Assembly: GCA_019096065.1 (NCBI GenBank)
Contig: JAGUCH010000001.1
Location: forward strand, 6,758,001-6,822,000
Length of the DNA stretch: 64,000 bases
Origin: Paracyclopina nana
Taxonomy: Eukaryota > Arthropoda > Copepoda > Cyclopoida > Cyclopettidae
Direction: 5' to 3'
Shown one piece after another: positions 37,901-47,800 of this stretch. The notes under the pieces were generated by a model. That model did no database searches. It saw nothing but the letters and a program-made list of their open reading frames with translations, and had not been told where the DNA came from. Both the position numbers and the translations under genes were made by a program. Each line of letters opens with the position of its first letter. Within the stretch, counting starts at the first letter, position 1.

Positions 37901-38821
37901 ATTTTTTTCACACTAGTACGCCTTCCACCAACCCCCTTTGGTGAAAAAGCAAGAAACGTGCTTAGACTTTGCGATGACAAAATGAAAATGCAGCAGACAT
38001 AACCACAAGAGTTTTTGCAGCATGGATTTTTTGATGTCTACAGAAATCCAGGAGTCCATGTCGGGGAATTGCGACAAAAGCAGGATCAAAAAGTATCTTG
38101 CTGATTTATCAGCAAAAAATTGCTTTGCTGCATAAATAGCCTGGGGTGCAATAAATTGCCGACATTGCAGAGAAAACTGTAGAACACATAAAGCGTTCAT
38201 GTTTCATCAAGATATTCGGCCAGAGCATATCCGAGGCCTGCTATGCATAAAATGCAAAAGCTAATTTCCTCAGCAATAACTTCTGAGAGAAACTGTTGTA
38301 TTATATTAATCAGATTACAACCAGGAAAAATTAAAAAGCCGATTACTAAGCCTTTTGGCTTCGCTGTTCGCAGAAGTAGGAGAGGACGACGAAGAAAAAA
38401 CAATTAATCCGCTTACTATTCAAACTGCTAGAGTGCTATTGCAACTACCAACAAACATTCCTCCTTATCATTGAACAGCACAGTTTTGCTAGGAAAAAAG
38501 CGTGGATAGCAATGCTGATAAGGCCACCACGCAAGCCTAGCTAACAACCTTTTGGCCCTGCCCAGTCCATAAATCAGGATTTGCTACGCTAGCAGTACTT
38601 TCCGTCAAAACTTTCAAGAGGTGCTAATTAGGGCAATTATATGGCGCTTGCAACATTAATGTTCTCGTCTTACCTCTCAGTGGTCCAGTGTTGTAGTCCA
38701 CGGCCACTTTGGGCCTATCACTCTCTTTCCAAGGATCGTAGAACTCCTCTTCTGTGCTCGAGCCCTGCACGTGAAGCAGGGCCAGAATAATTGTCCAACC
38801 AAAGTTGCGAGCTGCTGCCAT
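16629..38821 (-). CDS. Class-1 transmembrane semaphorin, Sema-1a-like (15 coding exons)
   Basis: Exons in transcript order: 38674-38821, 24690-24780, 23758-23809, 23628-23690, 22491-22598, 20183-20270, 19686-19790, 19545-19633, 18673-18814, 18352-18568, 18159-18293, 17654-18077, 17461-17593, 17101-17389, 16629-16935. All junctions are GT-AG, the phases match throughout, and the total is 796 codons plus a stop, a normal length for invertebrate Sema-1a. The protein has a signal peptide (about 1-20), a sema beta-propeller (about 51-505), a PSI domain (509-564, six cysteines), a linker, a membrane helix (about 652-674) and a ~120-residue cytoplasmic tail. There is no Ig domain, as expected for class 1. 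Semaphorin-1a is an axon-guidance ligand and receptor that binds plexin A at the neuronal surface; that role is carried over from insects. The start is the ATG at 38821 in the context ACAAAGATGG; the TTG at 38833 is not used. Odd points: a 13.9-kb first intron and loss of one conserved cysteine (residue 170). Confidence 0.93.
17101..17389 (-). CDS. Semaphorin exon 14: stalk, membrane helix, start of tail
   Basis: Encodes a Ser/Thr-rich stalk and then [26 protein letters not shown], which lines up with the TIAIVTSC.GALVVGFISGF helix of grasshopper Sema-1a. A basic/cysteine stop-transfer segment (ARKCSCSSR) follows, leading to PYHVPYLH. Confidence 0.93.
17461..17593 (-). CDS. Semaphorin exon 13: end of PSI and stalk
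   Basis: Encodes [20 protein letters not shown] and a linker to ..QASS. C564 in HEGCG is the sixth PSI cysteine. The donor GTACATATAA departs from the usual GTAAGT, but joining to exon 14 in phase 1 keeps the frame open. Confidence 0.9.
17654..18077 (-). CDS. Semaphorin exon 12: last propeller blade and PSI core
   Basis: The largest internal exon (424 bp). It encodes the final blade ([39 protein letters not shown]) and the first five PSI cysteines: RC509, SC516, GVC519, DPYC527AW and QC536. It ends in phase 0 at a GTATCGC donor, which is weaker than the others. Confidence 0.95.
18159..18293 (-). CDS. Semaphorin exon 11: [16 protein letters not shown]
   Basis: Encodes [20 protein letters not shown] then [20 protein letters not shown], matching P-G-C and F-K-H-LMDEAV of Sema-1a. 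The intron before it is 58 bp and the one after it 81 bp. Confidence 0.95.
18352..18568 (-). CDS. Semaphorin exon 10: [15 protein letters not shown]
   Basis: Completes Gln296 and encodes [37 protein letters not shown] and [21 protein letters not shown] and FKEQ..NSNWL are diagnostic of semaphorins. The donor is GTAAGAGACC. Confidence 0.96.
18673..18814 (-). CDS. Semaphorin exon 9: [12 protein letters not shown]
   Basis: Encodes [20 protein letters not shown] then [34 protein letters not shown] and F-K-RL-C are core sema motifs, carrying propeller cysteines. Of the two overlapping AG acceptors (CTGCAG/AGTG), the first keeps phase 0. Confidence 0.95.
19545..19633 (-). CDS. Semaphorin exon 8: [16 protein letters not shown]
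   Basis: Encodes [20 protein letters not shown] then [10 protein letters not shown], the most conserved stretch of the sema domain (FFFRE.A.E). The intron to exon 7 is only 52 bp (acceptor TTTCGGTTAG). Confidence 0.96.
19686..19790 (-). CDS. Semaphorin exon 7: [20 protein letters not shown]
   Basis: Begins by completing Asp184 and encodes the [20 protein letters not shown] strand followed by [15 protein letters not shown], very close to insect Sema-1a (GQLYSATVADFSGTDPLIYR). It ends in phase 1 at a GTGAG donor. Confidence 0.95.
20183..20270 (-). CDS. Semaphorin exon 6: GLTPFDP in place of GLCPFDP
   Basis: Encodes [20 protein letters not shown] and YHNSSFVVA. The motif is normally G-x-C-P-F/Y-D-P in semaphorins; here the codon at 20223-20225 reads ACG (Thr170). 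The surrounding residues are well kept, so this is a point change and not an alignment artefact. The acceptor is CTCATTTCAG and the donor GTAAGTG. Confidence 0.93.
22295..22319. repeat. Perfect short hairpin in a semaphorin intron
   Basis: CAGGCTAATT and AATTAGCCTG form a perfect 10-bp stem around a 5-nt loop (GAATA), inside the 2.2-kb intron between exons 5 and 6. No function is evident. Confidence 0.5.
22491..22598 (-). CDS. Semaphorin exon 5: [10 protein letters not shown] motif
   Basis: Encodes [12 protein letters not shown], then [19 protein letters not shown]. The CGT.A..P.C motif is a hallmark of the sema domain, and its two cysteines form a conserved disulfide. The exon is flanked by TTTCTACTTGCAG and GTGAGTTCC and is in phase 0 at both ends. 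Confidence 0.95.
23628..23690 (-). CDS. Semaphorin exon 4: [11 protein letters not shown] motif
   Basis: Encodes [20 protein letters not shown], then Q. The cysteine of ELC pairs in semaphorins with the one in the next exon (AECQ). Both ends are in phase 0, and the intron to exon 3 is only 67 bp. Confidence 0.93.
23758..23809 (-). CDS. Semaphorin exon 3
   Basis: Encodes [17 protein letters not shown], equivalent to the NIVYNISLRDL.. blade strand of Sema-1a. The acceptor is CTCATTTCAG and the donor GTGAGTG. Only 52 bp long, it is confirmed by phase on both sides. Confidence 0.9.
24690..24780 (-). CDS. Semaphorin exon 2: first propeller strand
   Basis: Encodes [20 protein letters not shown] and on to NFLLIGA, matching the FLGN..DHFKLLEKD..SLLVGA region of insect Sema-1a. 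The acceptor is TCTTTTCCAG and the donor GTAAGTCCC. The exon starts with two bases completing Gly50 and ends with two bases of Thr80. Confidence 0.93.
25857..26336. mobile_element. 480-bp non-autonomous hAT-type MITE
   Basis: The terminal inverted repeats begin with the identical 15-mer TAGTGATGGAACGAG. They then continue with CAGCTTG on both sides; the right end carries 8 extra bases between the two matching parts. A perfect 8-bp direct repeat, ATAAATAT, flanks the element (25849-25856 and 26337-26344). An 8-bp target duplication with TAGTGATGG-like ends is the signature of hAT DNA transposons. Inside are many copies of GCTTGAAAAAGCTTG-type words and two copies of CTTGGGATCGCTCGAAC, one near each end. 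There is no transposase frame, so it must have been mobilised in trans. It lies in semaphorin intron 1. Confidence 0.88.
32463..32596. mobile_element. Hairpin inverted repeat, MITE-like
   Basis: AGTCTCTTCTGGAGA (32463-) is mirrored by TCTCCAGAAGAGACT (ending 32596). Inside, CGGTCATTATCG matches CGATAATGACCG, and TTCTTATGTAG roughly matches CATACGTAAGAA. The ~134-bp unit therefore folds on itself for much of its length. I found no clear target duplication. It lies in semaphorin intron 1, directly beside another inverted-repeat unit. Confidence 0.55.
32602..32747. mobile_element. Second inverted-repeat unit, 13-bp perfect ends
   Basis: TCTGTTCATCTAC (32602-32614) is exactly inverted at 32735-32747 (GTAGATGAACAGA). 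Internal words GTTCCTTAAGGAAT and GTTCCGATTCCTTAA are also related. The ~146-bp length and terminal inverted repeats suggest a small MITE. It starts five bases after the previous hairpin, so the two may be parts of one composite element. Confidence 0.5.
33787..33810. repeat. CTC/CTT microsatellite
   Basis: A short pyrimidine run based on CTC and CTT trinucleotides within semaphorin intron 1. It is a simple repeat with no further meaning visible. Confidence 0.6.
38674..38821 (-). CDS. Semaphorin exon 1: start codon and signal peptide
   Basis: Encodes residues 1-49 plus one base. [16 protein letters not shown] is a hydrophobic signal peptide, followed by an acidic stretch ([17 protein letters not shown]) like the short N-terminal lead of other class-1 semaphorins. 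It ends CTGAGAG/GTAAGACG in phase 1, which matches exon 2. Upstream, TTTCTCTAG ending at 38834 could be an acceptor that makes the leader UTR begin at 38833, so further 5' UTR exons may lie to the right. Confidence 0.85.
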
Positions 38822-41800
38822 CTTTGTTGACAACTAGAGAAACTTATTTGACACCTTCTTGTGAGAAATGTTCTGGCTCAAAAGTTCAAAATTGGATTTT
38901 TCCTCTTTTGTCTTTTTCTCGTCTGCATCTTTTTGATGAAATGAGATTTGGGAATTGACTGGCCTGACTTTTTTATAGCAGCTCCCTAGACACCTGTGGT
39001 TCACTCCAATTAACTATGGAGTGTTTCTCTCTTTTTTCCAGGGTGACCACTGTGGCAATGAGGGCTCCCGCACTGGCTTTTTTGTCTCAGACCGAGTCTT
39101 CTTCTTCTTCTTGGAGAGGAGAAAAAGGCCGCTGCCATAAGATGGATAGAGCCATGTTCCTCTCAAGTTGACATCTGGAGGAAAGTGCAGCCCTGAAAGA
39201 AGAAGAAGAGATAAAATGGCCCGTCAAATTTGGGATTGCACACACTCGCGCGCGCAGAGCTGGAATACACGAGGAATTTTCCAATAACGACGATGACCTT
39301 AGATGTGTGTTTGGCCAACTTGAATAAGGCCTTCTTTTCCAAAGGCTCCGAAGTAAAATGGATTTGCGAAAAGAGGCTTTCAAAGTTTCAGGAGATTCCC
39401 AGTGGCCGCCCGGAATTGCATCAGGAGTGACAAAAAGTTTATGCTGCTGTTGCACAGATAATGGTCAACACCACAGCTCGGTGATTGCATGAGCCTTATG
39501 CATTTTTCAATGCTTTTGAATGTAGCCACCGTATAATAGCATCATCAGCGCTTGTGAAAGCCCTCCTCGCTCCGCCGTCATCCTAAATATTGGATACTTT
39601 TGGGTCCATAAATTAGCCAATGTTTCAATACAGAGCTGCAGCGAGCAAGTAGCCAGCTTTCGGGGGGAGCAGGAATTAAGCCAATAATGGCTGAAAATGT
39701 ATTGGCTAAGTTTGGCAAAGTCAATAAAACACTCTTTGGCTCGCTTCCAGTGAGAGTGAATTCCATCGAATTTGAAAGAAAGTTACTGCTGTGCCATCTT
39801 GTAAGTTCCGGCCCTAATTTCATTATCGACTTTCGAAATTCGGCCTGAACTTTTAAGCAATTCCAGCGAGAGGACGAACCTTCGGCCCATCGTTTTCAAT
39901 CGGCAAGTAACAAAGCGTGGCGAGAGCTGGGGACACCAAATTGGCTAAGATCCAAATGGCCAAAGAACGACGGCAGCCATCGGCCATCGATCGATCTGGT
40001 TCTGGTGTTGCACAATGCGACTAATCTGCCACAAACGCCCATGTTGGCTCCACATGATTCTCTGGCAACGAAATTCGAAGCAGATGCTTGACCCTTCCTT
40101 CAAACACGTTTTCCCAACTGAGTTGTGATCTCAACTAACCAATTACTCAACCTGAATGTCCCGCGCGCGTACGCCGACTCAGCAGCTGTTCGCAATTTCA
40201 AAACAAAAGAGGGAGAGCACTAGATGAAGAGTACGCTGGGCTATGAGAAAATTGAATTTTCCAATAACAAAAGCCGAAACGTCATTCAATGCATTATGTA
40301 TTTTTGACGGAAGAGGGGTGATCGGCCGCGTTTCGCGTAACCTATAATATTCGCAATTACTGGCACGAGGCTATAATTCGTGTTTCGCATGCTAACGAAT
40401 CAATCTTATTGTAATTTGGCAGAGCTTTCAGCATTCGAGCAATGCTATAAACTTAAGCTTCGCCTAAAGCCATTAAATCCCAAATGGAACAATTTAAACA
40501 GCCCGGAAACAGCTGCTGGTACAAATGAGAACCAACTCGAGTTGTAGTAGCTATCTTTGAAAGTGTTGGGAACCACATTAGAGCTTGTGGAAATTCCCTA
40601 GGCCATCTCAATTATTCTCTATAAAGTCATAGTATATGGTCCAATTCTGCAAATGGAACTTCTATCCTCCTCCCTTGCTAGTGTTGTAGCATAAGATCAA
40701 TTTATGTTGTAATTTCTGCTGCTACCTTGTTGGCTTTAATTCCAAACAAACTTGAGCAATAAATGTCGTGAAGCAGCTCAACTCCAACCCTACTGGGAGG
40801 CTTAAAAGTCCTTCAAAAAGTTTGTTAGCTGTTGGTTGGGACTTCCACTGCAACTACAAAAATGATGTGATGCCTCCACAGAGTGGAATATGATCTTGGC
40901 AATACTACACGCTGTACGTAACTGCCTTTTTCTCTTCACTCTTTCTCTCTGCAAGCCTAGACTAGTTGCCACTCTACGTATGTTTGCTGAAACAAAATGA
41001 AAATGGCTTTTGTAATATCATTACCGCTGCCTGAAATATGGAGTTTATATTTTTGCAAACACAATTTAGCTTAAGGTGCTTCTTCATTAAAGCCCAAAAG
41101 CCTTGATGATGATGGAGAAGCTGAAGGAGTTCATTTCCGCTTTTTTCTGCATGGCTTCAAATGGAAGCCAAGATCATCTAGGGAAAGTTTTGAGTTGGTT
41201 GTTGGTTAGGGTAAAATACTACTACTCCTTCTCCACGAGTCAAGTCCAATAAAAAACCAGCTAGATCCTGGTTACTTTTGGTGCGCTGCAGTTTGCAAGC
41301 AACTCAAAATATTGCAACACACACTCACGAGAACCTGAAAGGAAAATCCACTTAAATCTTCAGAGCTGAGTATGAGCTTCAAACCCTGCTCCAAATTTGT
41401 CAAAATTAACAACCTCCAAATGGCCATTTTGCTGCCGTTTCATCGCATAGCTACATGTACCCTTCACAACTGGGCCACCATGAAGAGCCCATGAAATGCA
41501 TTTTCTGCCTCAGTATTTTAGCGAATTACATCACCATGAGAAAAAAGTAGGAGAAGATAGTAAAGAATTCCCTTTTCCCCTTCCAGCCATCGAGGATTCT
41601 CAACAGTCAGATCGAGGGCATATTTCAGATATGAGCATTCCATGTCATCTATCAGAGATTTTCCTCTGCTATAGTGGGAACTCGTGTTTGGATGAAGATT
41701 GGATTTGTTTGCTTGTGCCTGCTCGGGCGGCAAAAACTCAATTTCAGGGAATTCGATGCAAGTAAGCCAGTTGAATCCAAACCAAAGTAGTTCATACAAA

Positions 41801-44800
41801 TTGCGTTGAGCCAGATTATTCGGACATATGGTGAAGATTCTCGGTCTATTCTTCCCCATCATCCGTCGTCCCCTTATGGATGGTGTACATCTATGCAAGG
41901 TAGCAGCTCCCTTTGATCCCCTTTCATTGTTCCCTAGGTCCTTGAAGATGATGATGGTCGCCGACCTATCAACAATGGTTGTTCATCTTGCAGCCTCACT
42001 CTGGTCTCAGCTGCTAATTTCAGCGGTCTACCTTTTCACATGTTACTAATATTTGCCACTGCATCTATGCATATTTCTTGGTTCCAGCTTTTAGTCATGA
42101 TTTGTCGTACAGACATATATTTGAAAAAGTTCGGCGAAAATTGTCCAAACTACTAAAACAAGCACAAAAAAGCATCTTAAAGTATCGGAAATGGATGGTG
42201 AGTGGTCCAGTTTTTAGGTTGCAACATTTCCTTGTTTATTTCTAGATGCCTTTTGAGCAGAGAAGAGCTAGAGATTTATTTTGACACTTACATGCAGAAG
42301 TGCATCTTTGCAGTGAAGTTAGCGCTGGTGAAAAGTGGCCATTTCCTGGAGGAAAACTGCAGAAGAACAGAGGCCAATCATCGCACCAGGCCCATACAAA
42401 ACAGCATTGATTGATGGTGTGCAATTTTTGCAGCCAGAGCTACTTTAGTGAGCTCTAAAGAGCTCGCTGATATTAGATAATGGAGTTACATGATGGCTTA
42501 GGTGAAACCAGAATGTGGATCTGCATAATCCCCAATCCTGATAACCATACTGTGCTCCATATCTGCTGAATTATTCATTCTGGACCCTTATTTTGTGCAC
42601 GGGATGTTTTATGAAAAGAGAAAGCTCTCCGTTCAAAATGAGACTTCCACAATTATATGAAGTGATTTTTTGAGCATACTTCAAACTGGTTGCGGATTAA
42701 GGCACGAAAAACTATGGCAAGTATTACACCCCTGCAGATAATGGAAACTTTGAAAGACATGATTGATGCTGCTTTGTATTTGGACAAGCAAATACTGGAC
42801 TCAATCAAAGTAGGAGGGGAGGAAAAAGCCGAAGATCGAGCTCAAAGTGTTTGGTTTTGGTATCCATCAACACAAGTGACACGACTCATCCATAAAAGGA
42901 TCAACTTTTTAGGACCCCAAAGCTGCTATATTGTACACTGCTCCGTGACTAATGTTTTGAAAGGTTTTCAAATGCACGAAAAATGTGCTAAAATCTTGCT
43001 TGTAAAAGGAACTGGAATTGTAGAAGCAGAAAATCTAATCAGTTGAATAGAGTATACACAGCTTGTGCTATGGAAAAAAGGCCAAGAGTTTTCCTTCTTT
43101 CCCCCCTTGGTTGCAAGTGCTACTTGATACATGGCAATGAATTTTGCTTCCACAGTCGAGTGCCAGGGGTTTCATTTTGAACCGCCGAAAGCACCCTGTA
43201 GATTTACTCTTTTTAATCTGTCTCTTTTTATTAAAGAGTTTCATCAGTCATTGTAGCGCTGCTTTCTAATTTTTCTCATACAGCTATAGTAGCATCAGCC
43301 ACCCTTTTGTGCTACCCAATGAGCCGTTTTTTCGGCCCCTTTTTTACACATTCTTCGAGTAAAGAACGTGCGCCATGTACTGCATGGAATGAATAATGTT
43401 TAGCCTGATTTTTTCCCTCAATCCTATGCCAATTGATACATTAGCTCTTCAGTGGAATGACGAATGCTGGCTCAAGTTGGTTCGTCCCAAATCGTGTCAA
43501 CTGTCATGCTTTCCTTAAAGGGGGTTCGACTTGGGGTGCAATGCACCGCATGAGCAAGCGAGAATTTTAAAAATAGGGTGCGATGTGGTCCTGGCACATA
43601 TTTAGATCCGTTTTCCACCATGTGTGTAATGATGGCCGTCCGGGTCCTTTTTGGAAAGCAGTTGCAGCCAGCAACCAAAAGTCATCTTCAGGACAATCAA
43701 TCTAGCACCCAGTACCATTTTTAATCTCCACTCCTATACTCTGAACTATGTGAAGAGATCATCCCTTGATTGATGGTGGAAGGTCTGTTCCGAAAATCCT
43801 CTCATCATGACCAAACTTTGCTATGGATTAGGAAATGTTGCCGCCACAAACTTCTTCCCTAAGTGTATTAATAAGATTGCTATGGCCTTGCTCGAGACAG
43901 CATCACTTTAGAGACGAAGAAGTTGGCGGAGTAATTTAGACTAATTCATCAATCAGGGGCTTATTGCTAAAACTTCCACTTCATCATGCACTATGAAAGT
44001 CAGATTTGTTTGCTTTTCATCAGCCAAAATGGAGCTCCTTCTTCGGTTCTGCTCCACCGCATACAGCTAGGTGGGCACGCCTTGGAAGGAGAGCTCGCTT
44101 GACAACAGAAGAAGCACTGTATACAGTTTTCTAGACAATAAAAGAGCATGTAGTTATTAAGGTTGCTAAAACATTCCGGCTTCTTCGTGTGCCCTAAACA
44201 CAGTACATAGTAAAATACAGAAATAACTGCCAAACTTCTGTTTGCACGCCATGGAGAAAAAAGTGGCCCTTTTACAGCTAAAGTAGCTGGAGTAGATAGC
44301 ATAGTTGTTTGTTTGATATTTCATCGAAGTTGGCCGCCAACTCGGAGCAGCAGCGCAACAATGCAATGAATAATCAATAACTGAATTTAGGGGGAGGGAT
44401 GTTTGAAACATGCAACTTTCCGGTCTAGACGCGTACTGAGAACTTGCGCTACGGTTATCTGGGGAGCCGTTGGCCGGTAAAGTAGCACTATTTGCAGACA
44501 TGAAATCATGCTATTATGTAGTATTTGACTTAGCCTGAGGGATCCCACTGATTCTGCGCTGCAGCCATATTTGAAAAGTAAAGTAGACATAGTGGCCGCG
44601 CTCGCGGACTAGTAGCATTGCTGGAAATGTTCTACATTTAAATGGCCTTTTCGCTCCCCAGGAACTTCTTCTATCATATCCCAAGAGGAAAGAATGGCGG
44701 AGGGAAATATGAACAGATCCTTTCGCCAAGGAAGTGCTTAGCTGGTGAATTATGAACGAGGGAGCTTTGCATAAAAAGCCCTCTCTCTCTCAGCCTTGCA

Positions 44801-47800
44801 GTTTCGTTTGTTACAAAGTCAACCTAACTTTCCCAGCCTCATTTCATTCTCAAAATGCATTTTTACAGCTTTTACAGATGTGCCAAAGTCTTGAGAGACA
44901 AACTTTTATTTTTCGTGTCAATCGAACGTGGTCCTCAGATGCAGGAGCACTTCTAATATGACGGAATAAAGGATGCCTCATCAGCAAGTCATTCGATGAT
45001 TATGTACTCCTCGTGAGCGCCACTGTGCCAAATTATGCATATGCAATGAGCAACTAATCTAATTTTGTTACCAATCTGCCTATGCGTCAAAACTGCATAG
45101 TACATGTATCACGCTGCATTGTTTATGTTCCAAGCTACACTTTTCTTCTTAACAATAAAGTGCAATTATTTTCGGCAAAACTTGGCTTTTGTGCATCCTC
45201 CTCTCTGACCCCGAGATAACTTTTATTGCCTCTTGCTGACAGATTTATGACCCTGTTATTGACCTAGGCATTCCTTATATTTGTCACACAGCATGCAGAA
45301 ACGAATAAGTCTGTTCAAAATGCTTCCAAGGCCCTACAGGGGCCTGACAAGACGAGCCAACGAGGAGAGCACAACTATTCCCCTGCCTTATTTTTTGCCA
45401 AGATCGTTTCGCATGTTGGGCTTTTGTGTGGCTTTTTGCCAACGTGCTGGACCTTTCTTTCAGTCGTCCCATTCTTCAAGGGACAACAAAGCAGCAAAAG
45501 GGGCAAGCAATGCTGCAAGTGAGTGACAAAAACAGCCTTGTTCGCTCAATACACACACAAGGAGAGGAGCCAATCTCTTGCTTGTTGACGAAAAACCCAC
45601 CAGGGAATAAATACGCATGCACAAATGACACCCAGGGTGTCCCAGGGATTTGCAGCTGACGAGAATATACTTTTTGCATTATAAGGGGAATTTGACTCCA
45701 ATCAAACGCATCAATCAAGTCCCGCTATAAATCCGATTCAAGTGACGAGAGTGTAGCTAATTTGACATCTGGGACAGAGTGCCATGGTGATTTTTTGGGG
45801 GACACGTTGGCAGAAAAAAGTGGTATTAGCATACTAACTGGCGAACCAGCTCATTTGTTAGGACAATGCTTCTTGTTTGGGCATGTAAAGCCTCTATATA
45901 GAGATGGAACAATGGAAATGTCAAGTGCTCCTTATACTGTCCCCACCGTAATAATAATGCAATTAAAACAAACGCTTAATGATAACTAAAAGAATTTGTA
46001 ATAAAAGTGCAGCTCAAATAAAAATTCGTTGGGTGCTAAAGTGTCAAATTCATTCTGTACTTTATGGCTGCTCATACCATAGCAGCAAGAATGGAAAAAA
46101 CTATTATCTTTAAGCTTTCAATTTCAGCTTTTATCTTGGGGGTGAATCGAGATAGATGCACATCGCCATTCTATCCCGCACCGAAGCTCAGTATTTCTAT
46201 TTCTGTTTCGAATTCGGAAGAAAGAAATGGGAAGAAGGGTCTGTTGGGAATTTGTTTGTCTCTCACACCAATTGCTGATGATCTATGAAGCCCCTGACAC
46301 CATCAAGACAAAATACAATTTGTTCCACTTTCCCTATGTTCTTGCTTCTTTTCGAAAGGAATAAAAGACGTCGAAGCAGTAAATCTTTCGTAGACTTTTT
46401 GGCAAACAGAAATAGGGATCAAGAAATGTGTATGTACTGGAAATGACGCGAACTTTTTCTGGTGGTGCTACACCAAATGCCGGATCGAAAGGGGGATCCC
46501 AGAGGCATTTTTCACTTGACTGATTGGCAACGTGTCCGCAAATCGATTTTGGCTCAGATGAACCAACAATGAGATCGTTATAAGGGCTGCTTTCATATCA
46601 AAGTTAAGGTCTCTCGTTCTTTCTAAAGAAAGTCTTGAGTGTTCGCAAGGAAACTTGTACTGCTTTTTTGTTCAATAGTGATTACATTCAGCCATGAGCC
46701 ATGTCGTCAAATCCCTGATATTATGGGATTGCTTTTGACGGGAGTAGTATCATGAAAATTAGAGGATAATGATCCGGGGATCAAGCTTCGATCGTAGCAG
46801 AGGGAACGTGTCAAAATAGTTCCTATCTTGCTGCACTATTTATCCAGGAAGGCAATAGCCTCCCTGCTTACACGATGTAGCAGCTCGTGACCCTAAATAA
46901 ACATGCACGTGCAATAATCAGTCAGGCATCCCAGAATAAGGTATCAGCGTCGACCAAACCGTTTTGCTTAAAAGGACCAACGCAAGCGGATGTAATGAGA
47001 AAAGGATCAATCAGCAAGAATGTTACGAGCAATGCATAATGGCTCTATTCTCGTTACTATGGGGCGGAAAAAAGCGAGTGACTCATTTCCAAGCTTGATT
47101 GGCTCTCGAAAATAACGATTATATTGTTAGCTCCTCTAGGGAAATCAAAATTGCTCTTGACTTCATCTTTTGCACATGTGCATGCAAGCTGCAACGGGAC
47201 AGTTGCCGATCAATAGCTTGGATGGGGCGAAATGTTTCTGCGTGGCAGAGCATGCCACTAATTAATGCCTTTGTTTTGCCCTAGCAGTTGCCTTTTGGCT
47301 TGGCTGCAACATGAGCCGCCAATTCTGAGTGAGGTCTCTACAGCCAGCACCACACTTATCCTAACAAGGAAACCAACTTGTGCCCTTGATGCATGCATAG
47401 ATTGATTTGCGTAGTCAAGTTGGAGGTGAGCTCCAATGGAGAGCACCAACATAGAAAGTCATTAATGAAACCTTGTGGCCATAAGCTATGAGGAGAAAAT
47501 CGACTAAACTTTTCTTCTTATGTTGCAGAAATAGGAGCAACGAGCAAAAAGTTAAGTTGACTCATTTATGTGACGAAGAGTGTTTACGGGGTAAGCCTAA
47601 CTTTTGGTACCATACTTGGCTGGGAAAACAATTTTCAAAATTGCACTCCTTTCCTACCGTGTACTGTGCAAGAATGAATCCGGAGAGGTAAACTTCTGGA
47701 GCTAGTGCGATGGCAAGTTGCGTCCCCAAGTGCTGATGATATGGTTACAAAACTGGTTTATGGCTTTATGGCTGATTATTGTTATGTTTTGGTCTGCAAG

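Larger units (their letters stand above)
24781..38673 (-). other. Semaphorin intron 1 (13.9 kb)
   Basis: This is by far the largest intron of the gene; the others range from about 52 bp to 2.2 kb. It contains the hAT-type MITE at 25857-26336, two inverted-repeat units at 32463-32747, and a CTC-rich microsatellite near 33787. Frames up to 154 codons (34152-34616, +) are present but unrecognised and are of a length chance can give. Long first introns of guidance genes often carry enhancers; that is inference here. Confidence 0.8.

Noticed and set aside
38822..38833. Upstream start four codons before the semaphorin ATG
   Set aside because: The codon at 38833 is TTG, not ATG. The first ATG in frame is at 38821, in good context.
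42690..43046. 118-codon + strand frame
   Set aside because: The composition is fairly protein-like, but there is no known motif, no splice partner and no neighbouring exon.
45627..45641. Palindrome GACACCCAGGGTGTC
   Set aside because: A single short palindrome of this size is expected by chance and nothing nearby gives it a context.
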